From contig JAKPTE010000040.1 of NCBI GenBank assembly GCA_029571215.1, positions 62,001 through 126,000 on the forward strand: 64,000 bases of DNA, read 5' to 3'. Shown here one piece after another: positions 40,796-52,700 of this stretch. The position numbers and the translations under genes were made by a program. The notes beneath the pieces were generated by a model. The model saw only the letters and a program-made list of their open reading frames with translations, was not told where the DNA came from and searched no databases. The stretch's first letter is position 1. Each line of letters starts with the position of its first letter. Origin of the DNA: Bacteroidota bacterium. Lineage in GTDB: Bacteria > Bacteroidota > Bacteroidia > Bacteroidales > JAAYUG01.

Positions 40796-43700
40796 TCATT
40801 TTTTGTGAAGCAGGGTTACATCCCCAGAAAGCAGAAAATTCCGCCCGTTGATAAACTTTCCTGAGGCTTTCCACACATAAACATCCTGTTTGCAGAGTTT
40901 CCCCTTATAGTATCCATCCCATCCCACATTGATATCCTTTGTTTCGAAAATTTTCTCACCCCAGCGGGTATAGATCTCCATTCTGAATTCGGCAACATTT
41001 CTGTGCTTTGGGTGAAAAACGTCGTTGATATTTGCCCAGGGCAGATTGCTGTAATCCCCTCCCGAAGGGCCATTCAGATTGGGTGTGAAGGCATTCGGAA
41101 ATTCAAGAATGCCGGATTCCTCAACGGTTACATAACGCTCTCTCAGCAAGGTATCGGGACAATTATGTTCTGTGAGTACAATTAACCTGATATCATAACT
41201 TCCCGGCTGAACATACTGATGCTGGGGTTGCTGTTCCACGGAGGTAGTTCCGTCACCAAAATCCCACCACCAGGCAACAGCATATTTTGATTTATCGATG
41301 ACCGTAATTTTGTCATCCGGCAGCATGACAAGACGCGGACTTACATCAAAATCGGCAACAGGCAGCGGATATACATTCACCAGGGCAAAGGCGTACGCCA
41401 CTCCCCCGTCGCCAACAGCCTTCAGACTTACCTGGTATATGCCGGCATGCTGATAGGTATGAACGGGTTGCTGACCAGTTCCGACTGACCCGTCTCCAAA
41501 ATCCCAGATAAAGGAATCAGGATACGCATACAGGCACTGCATGGCAAAAGTCACTTCCAGCGGTTCGCATCCGGCGGCATCCTGCGTCAGGATTTCAGGT
41601 ACCGGAACATGCGGCAGGATCCTGATGGGATGGATGATGGTGTCGGCACATTGAGGATGCTGTGCATTTGTTGCAATGAGGGTAATGTAAAACCGGTTTT
41701 CATCACTATTGGGACCCCATGCTGTATACGTCTTCTGAAAAGAAGGTGCCGGTGTAACGGATGAGGTTCCGTCTCCAAAATCCCATTGATAATCCCACAC
41801 CGTCTGATGGTTGGAAAGATTGGCAATTGAAATCACCGGTTCCGGTTCATATATCTGATGCGGAGGTGTGGCCAGAAACTCCGCTTCAGGCTGGGCAAAC
41901 ACCGTTACCTGATGCCGTACCGAATCCCGGCAATTATAAACAGAAGAAGCCTTCATCCATACATCAAATGTTGTATCGACAGATGCAGGGTTGACGAACC
42001 TTTTTACCGGATTTATCAGCGAAGAAACTGAACCGTCGCCAAAGTCCCAATGGAAATCTGTCGCATGAACCGATTGATTGGTAAACCCTGCAACAAAAGG
42101 ACTGCAGCCTGAACTGTCGTAGGTGAATTCTGCGAAAACCTGAGGATAAACACTCACCGTGAGATTACTTGAATCAACACAATTTCTGTTGGTCTGCACT
42201 CTCAAATACAGATTATAGTTCTGAATTGTGTCGGCAACATTATAATAGATATGCGATAACCCGGATTGGACAAAGGTCGTATCACGCTGACCATCGCCAA
42301 AATCCCAGAAAAAGGAAGCATTGGTTGTGTAGGAATTATTCTGAATGGCAATATTGAACGGAGGACAGTCGATGGTTCGGTCTACAGTAAAAATGGCCCG
42401 CGGTTTATGGTACACATATACCGTTTTTTCAATCGAATCCTGGCAGAAGTACTCTGAGGTTGCAATGAGCTTGACCGTGCGGATAATATCAAAATCATTA
42501 TAGTTGTAAAAAATTTTTGCCGGATGTTCCAGGGTTGAAGTAGTCTGATCCCCAAAATCCCATGTATAAAAGCCGTTGTTTCCAAGGGGGGAGGAACCTC
42601 TAAGGGAAGTATTGACAAATTGCACTTCCAGTGGGCTGCATCCGGCAGAATCATAAGTAAAAGCAGCCGTAACCTTGGGATAAACCGTTATAGGACGTAC
42701 CACCGAATCGGTGCATCCGTGTACATTGTTCACCCGAAGAAGTGCATTATAAACAATAGGATTATCGTTCGGGTTGGCGTAGGGATGATCGAAAAACGGT
42801 GAGGTATCATTGGAATCAACCGAGCCGTTTCCATCGAAATCCCAGAATACCTGATTGATTCCTCCCAGTGATGTATTTTCAAAGCGCAGGGGGAATCCCG
42901 AACAGACATCCTGGTCATTCATTTTGAAATCTGCATCAATATAGGAATATACCGTAATGTCCAGCGTAGTATCATCCGAACAACCATACTGTGAAACAGC
43001 ATGAAGCCTTATAGTGTAGATCTGATCCGATGCGTTATAATGTATATAGGTGTACTGTGGATTCGTCAGTTCCGAACTGGCTCCGTTACCAAACTCCCAA
43101 TAATATACCTGGGCCACTGGTGCGTTGGACTGATTGGTCAATGCTACTGTAAGCGGATCGCATCCTTCGGTGACATCGGCCTCAAATGCTGCCCGCACCT
43201 CAGGATAAACCGTAATTGTTCTTTCTAACGAATCAGCACATCCGTGTGGATTCTGCACCCGGAGTTTCAGCAAATGAACCTGCGGTGCAAGAGTCTGGTT
43301 TACATAAGTATGGGCAGGAGCAGGAACACCCGAAACCGGTGACCCGTCTCCAAAATTCCATTGATACTGCGATATTCCTCCGGCTGAAGAATTGCTAATG
43401 GCAACAGCAAAGGGTGAACAGGACGCGTTTGTATCTACCGTAAAAGCTGCTTTAACGAATGAATAAACCATAATGTCAGCCCAGGAAGTGTCAGTGCATT
43501 GATTGGCAGAGCTTGCTATAAGCCTTACCCTGTAAGTAGTATCCACAGAAGATGAATTTTCAAAAACATGAAGAGGGTTTACGGCACCTGAAGTTGCCCC
43601 GTTGCCAAAATCCCACTGAAAGGAAGAAGCCACAGGAATGTTGGAAGTATTGGAAAAACTTACGGTAAGCGGAGTGCATCCGGCCAGTACCGAGGGAGTA

Positions 43701-46700
43701 AATGCTGAAATAACGCGTGGAAACACTCTGACAGGTCGTATAAGAGTATCGGTGCAACCGGCATGATTCCGTACAACAAGACGAAGGTTATAGATTTGAG
43801 TGACAGCCCCCGGGTTGGAGTATGTGTGATTGAGTAGGGCTGAATTACTGTTGCTCAAGGGTGATCCGTCACCAAAATTCCATTCAAAGCTGCTGATTCC
43901 CGGCATAACAGATGACTGATTACTTATAGTAACCGGATAGGTAACGCATCCCTCATCCCGGTCAATGGTAAATTGAGCATCAATAAAAGGATAAACGGTA
44001 ACGACGGAAGAAAACGTATCACGGCAGAAATCGGAAGAGGTTACTATAAGTTGTACAGTAAAGGTCGTATCATTTCCTCCGGCATTCTGGAAAACTGTCA
44101 CAGGGTCGGGAGTGCTGGAGGTACTACCCTGACCGAAATTCCAGTTCCATGTAACCACAGCGTTGTTTGCGGGTCGCGTAAAATGCACCGTCAAAGGATT
44201 ACATCCCTGAACAACGTCCTGGGTAAACTGAGCCGAAACTTCTGGATAAACCGTAATTTGCCTGATCAGTGTATCGGTACAACCCTGCTGGTTGGTAACC
44301 ACCAGCCGAAGCTGACGTATCTGCACCAGACCGGTTGTATTCGTATACGTATGCGTCAGAAACGGAGCGGAGGAATTGCTGGTACCCCCATCGCCAAAAT
44401 CCCATTCATAGCTGATAATGGAGCTTCCTCCAACGGCCATGTTCTGAATAGTAACCTGGAGGGGAGAACATCCCTTGTCAGGTTGTACGGTAAAATCGGC
44501 TTTAATGAACGGCCTCACCGTGATCTGGGCAAAAGCGGTATCAGCACAATAGTAGAAAGAAGTAGCAATTAGCCGGATATTTCTGACACTGTCGGCTGGT
44601 CCGTAATTCTCATAGGTATGCACGGGCGAAACTGCCGAGGAAGAAGTATTGTCACCAAAGCTCCACTGGTAAGAATTGGCACGAACGGATGTATTGGTAA
44701 AGGCTACAGTAAAAGGCGTACAGCCGATATTCCCGGGTGCAAGACTGAAGCCTGCCGTTACTTCGGGATTTATTGTGAAGGAACGGACCAGGGTATCTCT
44801 GCATCCGTAAGAATTTTCGACAATCAGACGAATGTTCCGCTGCAGGGCAACGGGTCCGTTATTGGTGTAGGTATGCCTTAGTATAGTATCGGCCACCTTG
44901 CTTTCTGAGGAAGGATAGGAAAATACCGTTCCATCACCTAAATCCCAGTAATAGGTTTTCACTCCGTACGATTGATCCCTGATATTCAGGGTATAAGGAG
45001 CACATGCTTGCGTGGTATCAATGTTAAAACGGGCTTCCAACGGGCGGGCAACATCAATTTGGTACCTTACCGTATCGCTGAGACCGCAAGCGCCTGAAAC
45101 GGTGGCAGTATAAATAATGGATGAGTCAGGACGCGCCACGGGAACCGGGCTGTAAATATCAGAAAGATACTTATGCGGCAGCCAGTCGTATGCCGTTCCT
45201 CCATGAGCTACAAGCTGTACAGTATCTCCGTAACAGATTCTTTTGTATTTGGTTCCATCGGGGGAAATAAATCCTTCGAACCGCACGGAATTGAATTCAG
45301 AAAGCCAGGCATTTCTTGCTCCCCCAAGGTTGCTTGACGAGGACCATACACCGTTCATAATGCCGATGTGAAAAAGATCCTGAGTATTGGAAATGATGGT
45401 TCTGGTACCAAAAGGAATGGTTGATAATGGAACCGAAAGATTACGCAGGTAGGCCCAGTCCGTTCCGGGAATATCGGTAAACTGTGATGTTTCGAGAAGA
45501 GTAGAAGGCAAGCCGTTCAGAAGGAAGGAGTCCTTGCCGGTCTTCCGTACAAGGATATTCAGCTGAAGTGCACCGGTATTGGATGGCCTGCTGAATCCTA
45601 CCTGGGAGGAACCGGTACATTTATCGGTGGGCGGTAAAAGGGCATCCCCGAGTTCGTTTCCAACTCCGGTAACCTGATAACAATAAAAGGACTGGTTAGG
45701 GGAAGACACCACAGCAATATCGGTACTCATGGGATACACAAATGTTTCTCCCGCATTGATGGTAGCTACAAACACCCCGTTTACATAAAGGGATGTGTTG
45801 TTTGCTACCCCCAGGATATACAGTCTTTCCTGAACTACCGGATTGGCAGGCGGCGGGTTGTAATAATTGGAAGCCAGGCTGCCTGACTGCAACTGACCAC
45901 GAAAGGCAATATATTGCCTGCCAAGCATGGTTACCGGTACAATCTGATCGCCCAGAAGGTCACATTGTACCGGATTCAGCGTGTTGCCAACCAGGCTTTT
46001 TACGGCATCGTCCTTCACGGTAACAGCAATCTTTTTCCCTCCCTGTGCAACAATTCTGAGTCCGGCAAGATGATCGTCAGCGGAACGACCATACACATCA
46101 TTGGCCAGCTTGGGAGTTACCTCAAGATTGTGCAACCAGGCCGGTATTCCGGTAAATGTTTCACCCCGCATAAAGGGCCCAAGAATGACATGGCCTGAAA
46201 GAGGAGGTCCTCCACCATTATACAAACCTTTACCTGCCGGAATATAAAGGTCAATCGTCGTATTGTCTTCCGTAAATACTATATCAAAAGCCGAATATCC
46301 CTGGGTGGTCCATGTACTTTCATTCCAGTTCATCATATCGGTCTGAAAGGGGGTGTAGAAATCACTGCCCAGAGCATTGCGTCCGAAAAGGGTAAAGGTT
46401 TCCGGATTGTTGGCTTTGTTCGATTCGAAAGTAACATTTATGTAATTGTCGGACACGATATGAAGCCCTTTATTGTTTTTGCCACCGGGTTTCCATGTAT
46501 TCTGAATAATTCCGAGCCGGGCTGTCAGATCAACAAACTGTGTCGTAAAAGCCGGTATGGTAATCTGTATGGGTGTAAATAAAGGTTCCTTGGGCATGTC
46601 AATCGTTATATGTGCCGGAAGGTCGTGGGTGGTAATATTCAGGAAAGTCTGCGGTGCGCCGGCTGAAGGATAGTCCTGGGTTATAACAGGAACAACAAAC

Positions 46701-46783
46701 CAGAAATCCCTGTCAACCTGTGCTTTTGCTAAGCCCAGCACAGACAGAAAAACCGAAATCAGTATAATCCTCTTCATCCACAT
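40796..46783 (-). CDS. Giant T9SS substrate (1995 aa): IgGFc-binding-like head, about 15 PKD domains, gliding-motility-type C-terminal domain
   Basis: Signal peptide; DRDFWFVVPVITQDY and AFDIVFTEDNTTIDLYIP; repeated WDFGDG; C-terminal PNAFTPNLNGPSGG...YTRWGEKIFETKDINVGWDGYYKGKLCKQDVYVWKASGKF. Confidence 0.9.
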   Translation of the reverse strand: MWMKRIILISVFLSVLGLAKAQVDRDFWFVVPVITQDYPSAGAPQTFLNITTHDLPAHITIDMPKEPLFTPIQITIPAFTTQFVDLTARLGIIQNTWKPGGKNNKGLHIVSDNYINVTFESNKANNPETFTLFGRNALGSDFYTPFQTDMMNWNESTWTTQGYSAFDIVFTEDNTTIDLYIPAGKGLYNGGGPPLSGHVILGPFMRGETFTGIPAWLHNLEVTPKLANDVYGRSADDHLAGLRIVAQGGKKIAVTVKDDAVKSLVGNTLNPVQCDLLGDQIVPVTMLGRQYIAFRGQLQSGSLASNYYNPPPANPVVQERLYILGVANNTSLYVNGVFVATINAGETFVYPMSTDIAVVSSPNQSFYCYQVTGVGNELGDALLPPTDKCTGSSQVGFSRPSNTGALQLNILVRKTGKDSFLLNGLPSTLLETSQFTDIPGTDWAYLRNLSVPLSTIPFGTRTIISNTQDLFHIGIMNGVWSSSSNLGGARNAWLSEFNSVRFEGFISPDGTKYKRICYGDTVQLVAHGGTAYDWLPHKYLSDIYSPVPVARPDSSIIYTATVSGACGLSDTVRYQIDVARPLEARFNIDTTQACAPYTLNIRDQSYGVKTYYWDLGDGTVFSYPSSESKVADTILRHTYTNNGPVALQRNIRLIVENSYGCRDTLVRSFTINPEVTAGFSLAPGNIGCTPFTVAFTNTSVRANSYQWSFGDNTSSSAVSPVHTYENYGPADSVRNIRLIATSFYYCADTAFAQITVRPFIKADFTVQPDKGCSPLQVTIQNMAVGGSSIISYEWDFGDGGTSNSSAPFLTHTYTNTTGLVQIRQLRLVVTNQQGCTDTLIRQITVYPEVSAQFTQDVVQGCNPLTVHFTRPANNAVVTWNWNFGQGSTSSTPDPVTVFQNAGGNDTTFTVQLIVTSSDFCRDTFSSVVTVYPFIDAQFTIDRDEGCVTYPVTISNQSSVMPGISSFEWNFGDGSPLSNSNSALLNHTYSNPGAVTQIYNLRLVVRNHAGCTDTLIRPVRVFPRVISAFTPSVLAGCTPLTVSFSNTSNIPVASSFQWDFGNGATSGAVNPLHVFENSSSVDTTYRVRLIASSANQCTDTSWADIMVYSFVKAAFTVDTNASCSPFAVAISNSSAGGISQYQWNFGDGSPVSGVPAPAHTYVNQTLAPQVHLLKLRVQNPHGCADSLERTITVYPEVRAAFEADVTEGCDPLTVALTNQSNAPVAQVYYWEFGNGASSELTNPQYTYIHYNASDQIYTIRLHAVSQYGCSDDTTLDITVYSYIDADFKMNDQDVCSGFPLRFENTSLGGINQVFWDFDGNGSVDSNDTSPFFDHPYANPNDNPIVYNALLRVNNVHGCTDSVVRPITVYPKVTAAFTYDSAGCSPLEVQFVNTSLRGSSPLGNNGFYTWDFGDQTTSTLEHPAKIFYNYNDFDIIRTVKLIATSEYFCQDSIEKTVYVYHKPRAIFTVDRTIDCPPFNIAIQNNSYTTNASFFWDFGDGQRDTTFVQSGLSHIYYNVADTIQNYNLYLRVQTNRNCVDSSNLTVSVYPQVFAEFTYDSSGCSPFVAGFTNQSVHATDFHWDFGDGSVSSLINPVKRFVNPASVDTTFDVWMKASSVYNCRDSVRHQVTVFAQPEAEFLATPPHQIYEPEPVISIANLSNHQTVWDYQWDFGDGTSSVTPAPSFQKTYTAWGPNSDENRFYITLIATNAQHPQCADTIIHPIRILPHVPVPEILTQDAAGCEPLEVTFAMQCLYAYPDSFIWDFGDGSVGTGQQPVHTYQHAGIYQVSLKAVGDGGVAYAFALVNVYPLPVADFDVSPRLVMLPDDKITVIDKSKYAVAWWWDFGDGTTSVEQQPQHQYVQPGSYDIRLIVLTEHNCPDTLLRERYVTVEESGILEFPNAFTPNLNGPSGGDYSNLPWANINDVFHPKHRNVAEFRMEIYTRWGEKIFETKDINVGWDGYYKGKLCKQDVYVWKASGKFINGRNFLLSGDVTLLHKK
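41113..45050 (-). repeat. Array of about 15 PKD domains (protein level) in the 1995-aa protein
   Basis: Hand parsing gives successive units with WxFGDG cores and ITVYPxV/I boundaries. Confidence 0.87.
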
Positions 46784-46793
46784 AATTGCCCGC

Positions 46794-49700
46794 CTAGTCT
46801 TTTTTGTGCAGAAGCGTTACATCTCCGGCTTTCATAAACTCCCTGCCGTTCCAGAATTTTCCTTTTGCCTTCCATACATAAACATCCTGTTTGCACAGCT
46901 TACCCTTGTAATAGCCGTCCCATCCTATTGTAACATCGTCGCACTCAAATATCTTTTCGCCCCAACGCGTATAGATTTCAAGATGGTATTCTTTGACACC
47001 GGCATATTTAGGATGGAAAATGTCGTTGATATTCTGATCGGTAAGATTGGCATAATGCCCATCCGAAGGTCCGGCCATATTGGGGGTAAAAGCATTCGGA
47101 AACTCGATCATGCCTTCCCCTTCCACGCTTACAATTTCAGGCTTGGTGATGGAATCGACGCACCCATATTCCGACCAGACCGTTTGTTTAATGGTGAACT
47201 TGCCCAGCTTTTTGTAGAGGTGCTCCGGATCTTTTTCGGTTGAAATGCCTCCATCGCCGAAATCCCACAGATAGGAAACCGCAAGCTGGGATTTATTAAA
47301 GCCTTTCACTACCGCATCAGGCAGAAGCGCTACCCGCGGAGCCACATCAAACTCAGCTACCGGTGTTGGGTGCACTACGACAGTTTTGTATGCAGTGTTT
47401 TTTCCGCCGTCGCCGGTAACGGTAACCTGCACCGTATAGGTTCCGGCATGCTGGTACACATGCACCGGTTCCACTTCCCTCGAGAATGTACCATCTCCGA
47501 AATCCCAGTAGAATGAATCCGTATAGGCATATTGGTAAACCGTTTTGAATCCAACTTCATATGGTTCGCAACCGTTGGGGTTGTTGTTGGTAATTTGAAT
47601 TTCCGGAAGCGGCGGCATGATGCGGATTATGTGCGAAACGGTATCAGCGCATTGCGGATGGAGGGGGTTATACGCCCGCATCGTTATGTTGAATTCGTTG
47701 TTACGTTCATTTCTTCCCCATGTCTGGTAAGTTTTTACAAACTGGGGGGATTTATCGGTTGAAGTAGTTCCGTCATCAAAGTTCCAGGCATAGTTCCAGG
47801 CCGACTGCCAATTAGAATAGTTGGTAATCTGGACCTGAGGAAATGGCCTGAACACCTGGAAAACAGGAGAAGGATCAAACTCAGCTGCTGGTTGACCATA
47901 AACGGTCACGCTTTTAACCAGGGTATCAGAACAATTGTAAACGGAGGTAGCAATAAGTCGGGCAAAGACCGACAGGTCATTTGCTCCGGTATTAACAAAC
48001 CGTATGGAAGGGTGATCGGCAACAGAAACCTTGCCATCGCCAAATTCCCATTTGTAGAAGTTTGCATTGAGCGAACGATTGGTAAAATTAGCCACCAGCG
48101 GCGAGCAACCAGCTGCATCATAATCGAAGGCAGCCGTAACCTTTGGATAAACACTCACCGTAAGGGAAGCCTCATCATCGCATCCGTGATTGCTCACAGC
48201 TCTCAGGTTCAGAAGGTATTCGGCCACATTGATCCCGCTGTTGGTGTAACGATGCACAAACGGTGCCTTCGAAGAAGTGTTCTCCTGCTGTCCGTCGCCA
48301 AAGTCCCAGTAATAAGTTGCATTGCTGGTTACCGAATTATTGGTGATCTGAATATCAAAAGGAGGGCAGGAAATCGTCCTGTCTACAGCAAAAAGCGCTT
48401 TAGGACGATGGTAAATCTGCACATTTTTAGTTACCGAATCCCGGCACTGATAAAGCGAACTTGCCACCAGTTTTACCTGACGGACAATGTCAGTGGATCC
48501 GTAATTGAAATAAGTTTTGACAGGATCCAGATCCCCTGATGTGCTTCCGTCGCCGAAATACCAATCATAATTTCCGTTTGATCCCAATAAAGCATTTCCG
48601 TTAAGGGTCTGGTTGGTGAAATGTACTTCAAGAGGATGACAGCCGGTTGAATCCATGGTAAACCGGGCTGTAATCTTCGGATATACCGTTATCTGACGGA
48701 TCAGTGTATCAAAACACGTATGGGAATTCTTCACGATCAGACGCAATGGTAAAACCAGCGGGTCGGGAGTATAATTGGTGAAAGGCTGGCTAAAACTGGC
48801 GTCAGGCCGGTTCGAATCGTTGGTACCGTCACCGTTAAAGTCCCAGAAGTACTGAACAACTCCTCCACGGGATGTATTGGTAATGGCAACCGATTCGTGG
48901 GAACAAATTTGAGGATTGGCCACTTTGAAATCAGCCTCAATGTGTGCGTAGGCAGTAACTGGGACAACCGTATCGTCGGTACAGCCATGCACAGAAGTTG
49001 CCTGCAGCCGCACCAGCCAGATACTGTCGGCCGGTCCGTCATTATCAAACACATACACCGGATCCCTTAAGGGAGAAGTCCCTTTGTTGCCGAATGTCCA
49101 GCTGTAAACCGATGCCACCGGTTCGTTTGATGTGTTGGTGAATGATACTTTCAGTGGCTCACACCCCTGAAGCCTGTCGGCCGAAAACGAGGCCCGCACT
49201 TCAGGAAAAACTGAAACCTGCCGCTCCATTGTGTCGGTACATCCATGGCTGTTCCTAACGACAAGCCGGAGATTCCTTATCTGATCAGCCAGGGATTTGT
49301 TGATATAAGTATGGGTGGGATTGGGTAGCGTGCTGGTAGTTCCGTCCCTGAAATCCCAGAACCAGGAGGTAATTCCGCCGGAGGAGGTATTGGTGATCTG
49401 AACCGGAAAAGGAGAACAGTTGTTTGCCCTGTCAAGGGTAAAATCGGCATTGATATGAGAATAAACAGTAATTACCATCCTCTGGGTGTCGCGACACAAA
49501 TAATCGGAAGTGGCTACCATCTGCACGCTGAATGTTGTGTCTTTGCTCAGAAAATGCTCAAAACGGTGAACAGGACTTGCTGCGTCAGAGGATATTCCGT
49601 CACCAAAAGTCCAGTTGAAACTGCTGGCCACAGGAACATTGGAGGTGTTTGTAAAATGAACATCCAGAGGGTTGCAACCGCTTACGCGATCGGCCGTAAA

Positions 49701-52700
49701 GCCAGCCGTAATTTTGGGATATATTTTTACCGGTCGTATAAGAGTATCCTGGCAGCCTCCCAGGTTGTTCACAATCAGCCTGAGATTGTATTGCACCAAA
49801 TTGGTGGTATTATTCTGGTATGTATGCTGGTAAACCGGTAAAGGTTGGTTCGTCGAGGAACCGTCACCGAAATCCCAGTTATAGTTGCTGATTCCCGGGT
49901 ATTTCCCAAACGAATTGTTGGTAATGATCACCGGCATGGGAGCGCATCCTTCTCCTTTACTTACTGTAAACTCAGCTTTTATGTTGGGGTGCACCGTTAC
50001 CGGAAGGACGGTCGTATCAGTACAGAAATGCTGTGAACTCACCACCAATCGTACATTGTAAACGGTATCAAAGCCTCTGGGACTGTTGTTCAGAAAAACA
50101 TGTGACGGGTTCGCCAGGCTGGAGGATCCTCCATCGCCAAAGTCCCAGAACCAGCTTACGGGAATGTTGTTCGACGGCGGAGTGAAATTCACCGACAACG
50201 GATGACACCCGCTGTTCTTGTCCATGGTAAAAGAAGAAAATACGTCGGGATAAACTTTGATGGTCCTTGTTAGGGTATCGAAGCATCCGTTGCCGCTGCC
50301 GATAACCAACCGCAGGGTTCTTGTCTGGATGGTATCGGTGGTATTGGTGTAGGTATGGGTTATTATCTTTGAGGCATCACTGCTCGTGGATCCGTCGCCG
50401 AAATCCCAGAAAACCGTTTTAATACCGGCACCACCCTGCGAATTGTTGGTTATTGTAACAGTATAAGGGGCACAGATTTCAACCGGACTAACGGTAAAAT
50501 CAGCTTTCAGGTAAGGATAAACATGAATATTTTTATAGGCAGTATCGTAACAGTAGTATTGGGAACGAGCCACCAGACGGGTGCGGTAGGTTTGCTCATT
50601 ATCGGTAAAATTGTTAAAAATGTGAAAAGGCAATGTATCGGACGAAGAAGCTCCGTCACCGAATTCCCATTGGTAGGCATCTGCGTTTTTTGACGCGTTG
50701 GTATAAAGCACCCCCAGCGGATGGCATCCGGTGTCGGGAATGGCGCTCATTTCGGCAGTTACTTCCGGATAAACAATTACAGGTCGAATGAGTGTATCCC
50801 GACATTGATCGGGGTTTTCAACCACCAGCATCAGGCTGCGGGTAACGGCAGGCCTTGTTTTTTGCTGATAGGTATAGTAAAAGACACTATCCCGCACTCC
50901 AAGAGTTGGCGAAATAGCTATAAACGAATATCCGTCACCCATTTTCCAGATAGATTTTTTAACTCCGTACGACTGATCCCTGATTTTAATCCTCAGGGGA
51001 GCACAGCCAAAGGTGGTATCAATATTGAATCTGGCTTCCACCGGATTCGATACCTGGATGGAAATCACCGTAGAATCAATCTGGTCGCAGGCACCTGATA
51101 CATACGCCTTATAGGTAATAGTTTTCGGCGGTTTGGCAACAGGGTATGCAATGGTCGAATCCGAAAGGTAGGTAGAGGGAATCCATTTGTAAAATACCCC
51201 GCCCCTTGCCACAATCTGAGCCGAATTCCCAAAGCATAAACGAATATCCTGCGAACCGGATTCCGTGATAAAAGCCTCCACTTTCAACGGATTGTAATCG
51301 GAAAAATAGCCGTAGCGCGTTCCTGAAGAAGCGCCACCTGAGATACATCCCAGATGGAATACATCTTTAGTGTTGCTGACCATGGTTGAAACATTCCTCG
51401 GAATAACGGCTTCCGAAATTGGCCCGATACGGGCGTAAGCCCATTGGGTTCCAGGCACATCAATAAATTTGGTCGAATCGAGCAGAGCATTATAGGAACC
51501 ATTGAGCAGAAATCCTCCTTTGGCTTTTTTCCGTACCATAATGTTCAGATAGAACTGTTCTCCCGGATAATGGGAACGGGTGAAACCCACCTGGGTTGAT
51601 CCCGTGCACTGGTCAACAGGAGGAAGCACAGCCTCTCCCATTTCGCACCCCCATCCTGAAATCTGAAGGCAATAAAAGCCGGAATCGGGTGTCCAGATTT
51701 TGACATACTGTTCGGCCGAAGTCAGCTCGTACATATACGATTGACCGGCATTCAGGGTGGCCCTCGGCGTTGCTTCACTGTTGACAAAAATGCGGGTATT
51801 GTTCCGTGTGGCAAGAGCATACACAACTTCCTGATTAACCGGATTAGGAGGCGGAGGATTGTAATAGGTGGTATTCAGATTTCCTACCGAGAGCTGGCCT
51901 TTCATGGCAATATAGGTCTTCCCGACAATGTTGACCGGTACCGTCTGATCACCAGCCAGATCGTAACAGCCTCCTACCAGAGCTTTCATGGAGTCGTCCT
52001 TGAGGGTCACGGCAATCTTTTTTCCGTTGGTGGTAATGCGCACCCCATTCAGATGATCGGCCCCTACACGACCAAAGTACTTGTCCCATGAATAATATCC
52101 TGTCTTTGGGATATAAGGGGCATACTTCCGTATAGCCGGTGCTCCCGAGTAGGACTCACCTCGATGAAATGGTCCCAGAACAACCGTCCCTGTAAGTGGA
52201 GGATTGGAACCGTTGTATATCTGCTTTCCGAGGGGAATTTCGAGAGTAATATATGTATTGTCCTCCGTAAAGGCAATTTCAAAAGCTGAATAGGCCGGTT
52301 CCTGCCAGCTTGACTGGCTCATATTGAACATTCGTTCCTGGAAGGAAACAAAAAACTCCGTACCCAATGCATTCTTACCTTTCAGGGCAAAAATATCGGG
52401 GTTGTTTTGCATGGAACACTCATAATAAACCGTTACCAGATTGTCTGATACAATGTGGATGGCTTTGTTGCTCTTTCCCGGAATTCCATCCTTGTAATCA
52501 TACCGGTTTTCTACCAGAGCAACATAGGCCGAAACATCCAGTTTGTAAGAAGCATGGGCCGGCATCGAAAAATTGAAGACCGGAAATGACGGATTAGCCG
52601 GCATGTCAACCTTTATATTGGCCGGCAGATCGGTTGTAGTGAAATAAAAGAAAATCGGGGTTTCTCCGTTATGGTATTTGGTTATATCCGGCGCAACAAA

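Noticed and set aside
43973-44572. 199-aa plus-strand ORF
   Set aside because: Antisense to the 1995-aa PKD protein, with no supporting motifs.
47892-48539. 215-aa plus-strand ORF
   Set aside because: Antisense to the 2016-aa PKD protein; an open frame opposite a long repeat-rich CDS with no domain match.
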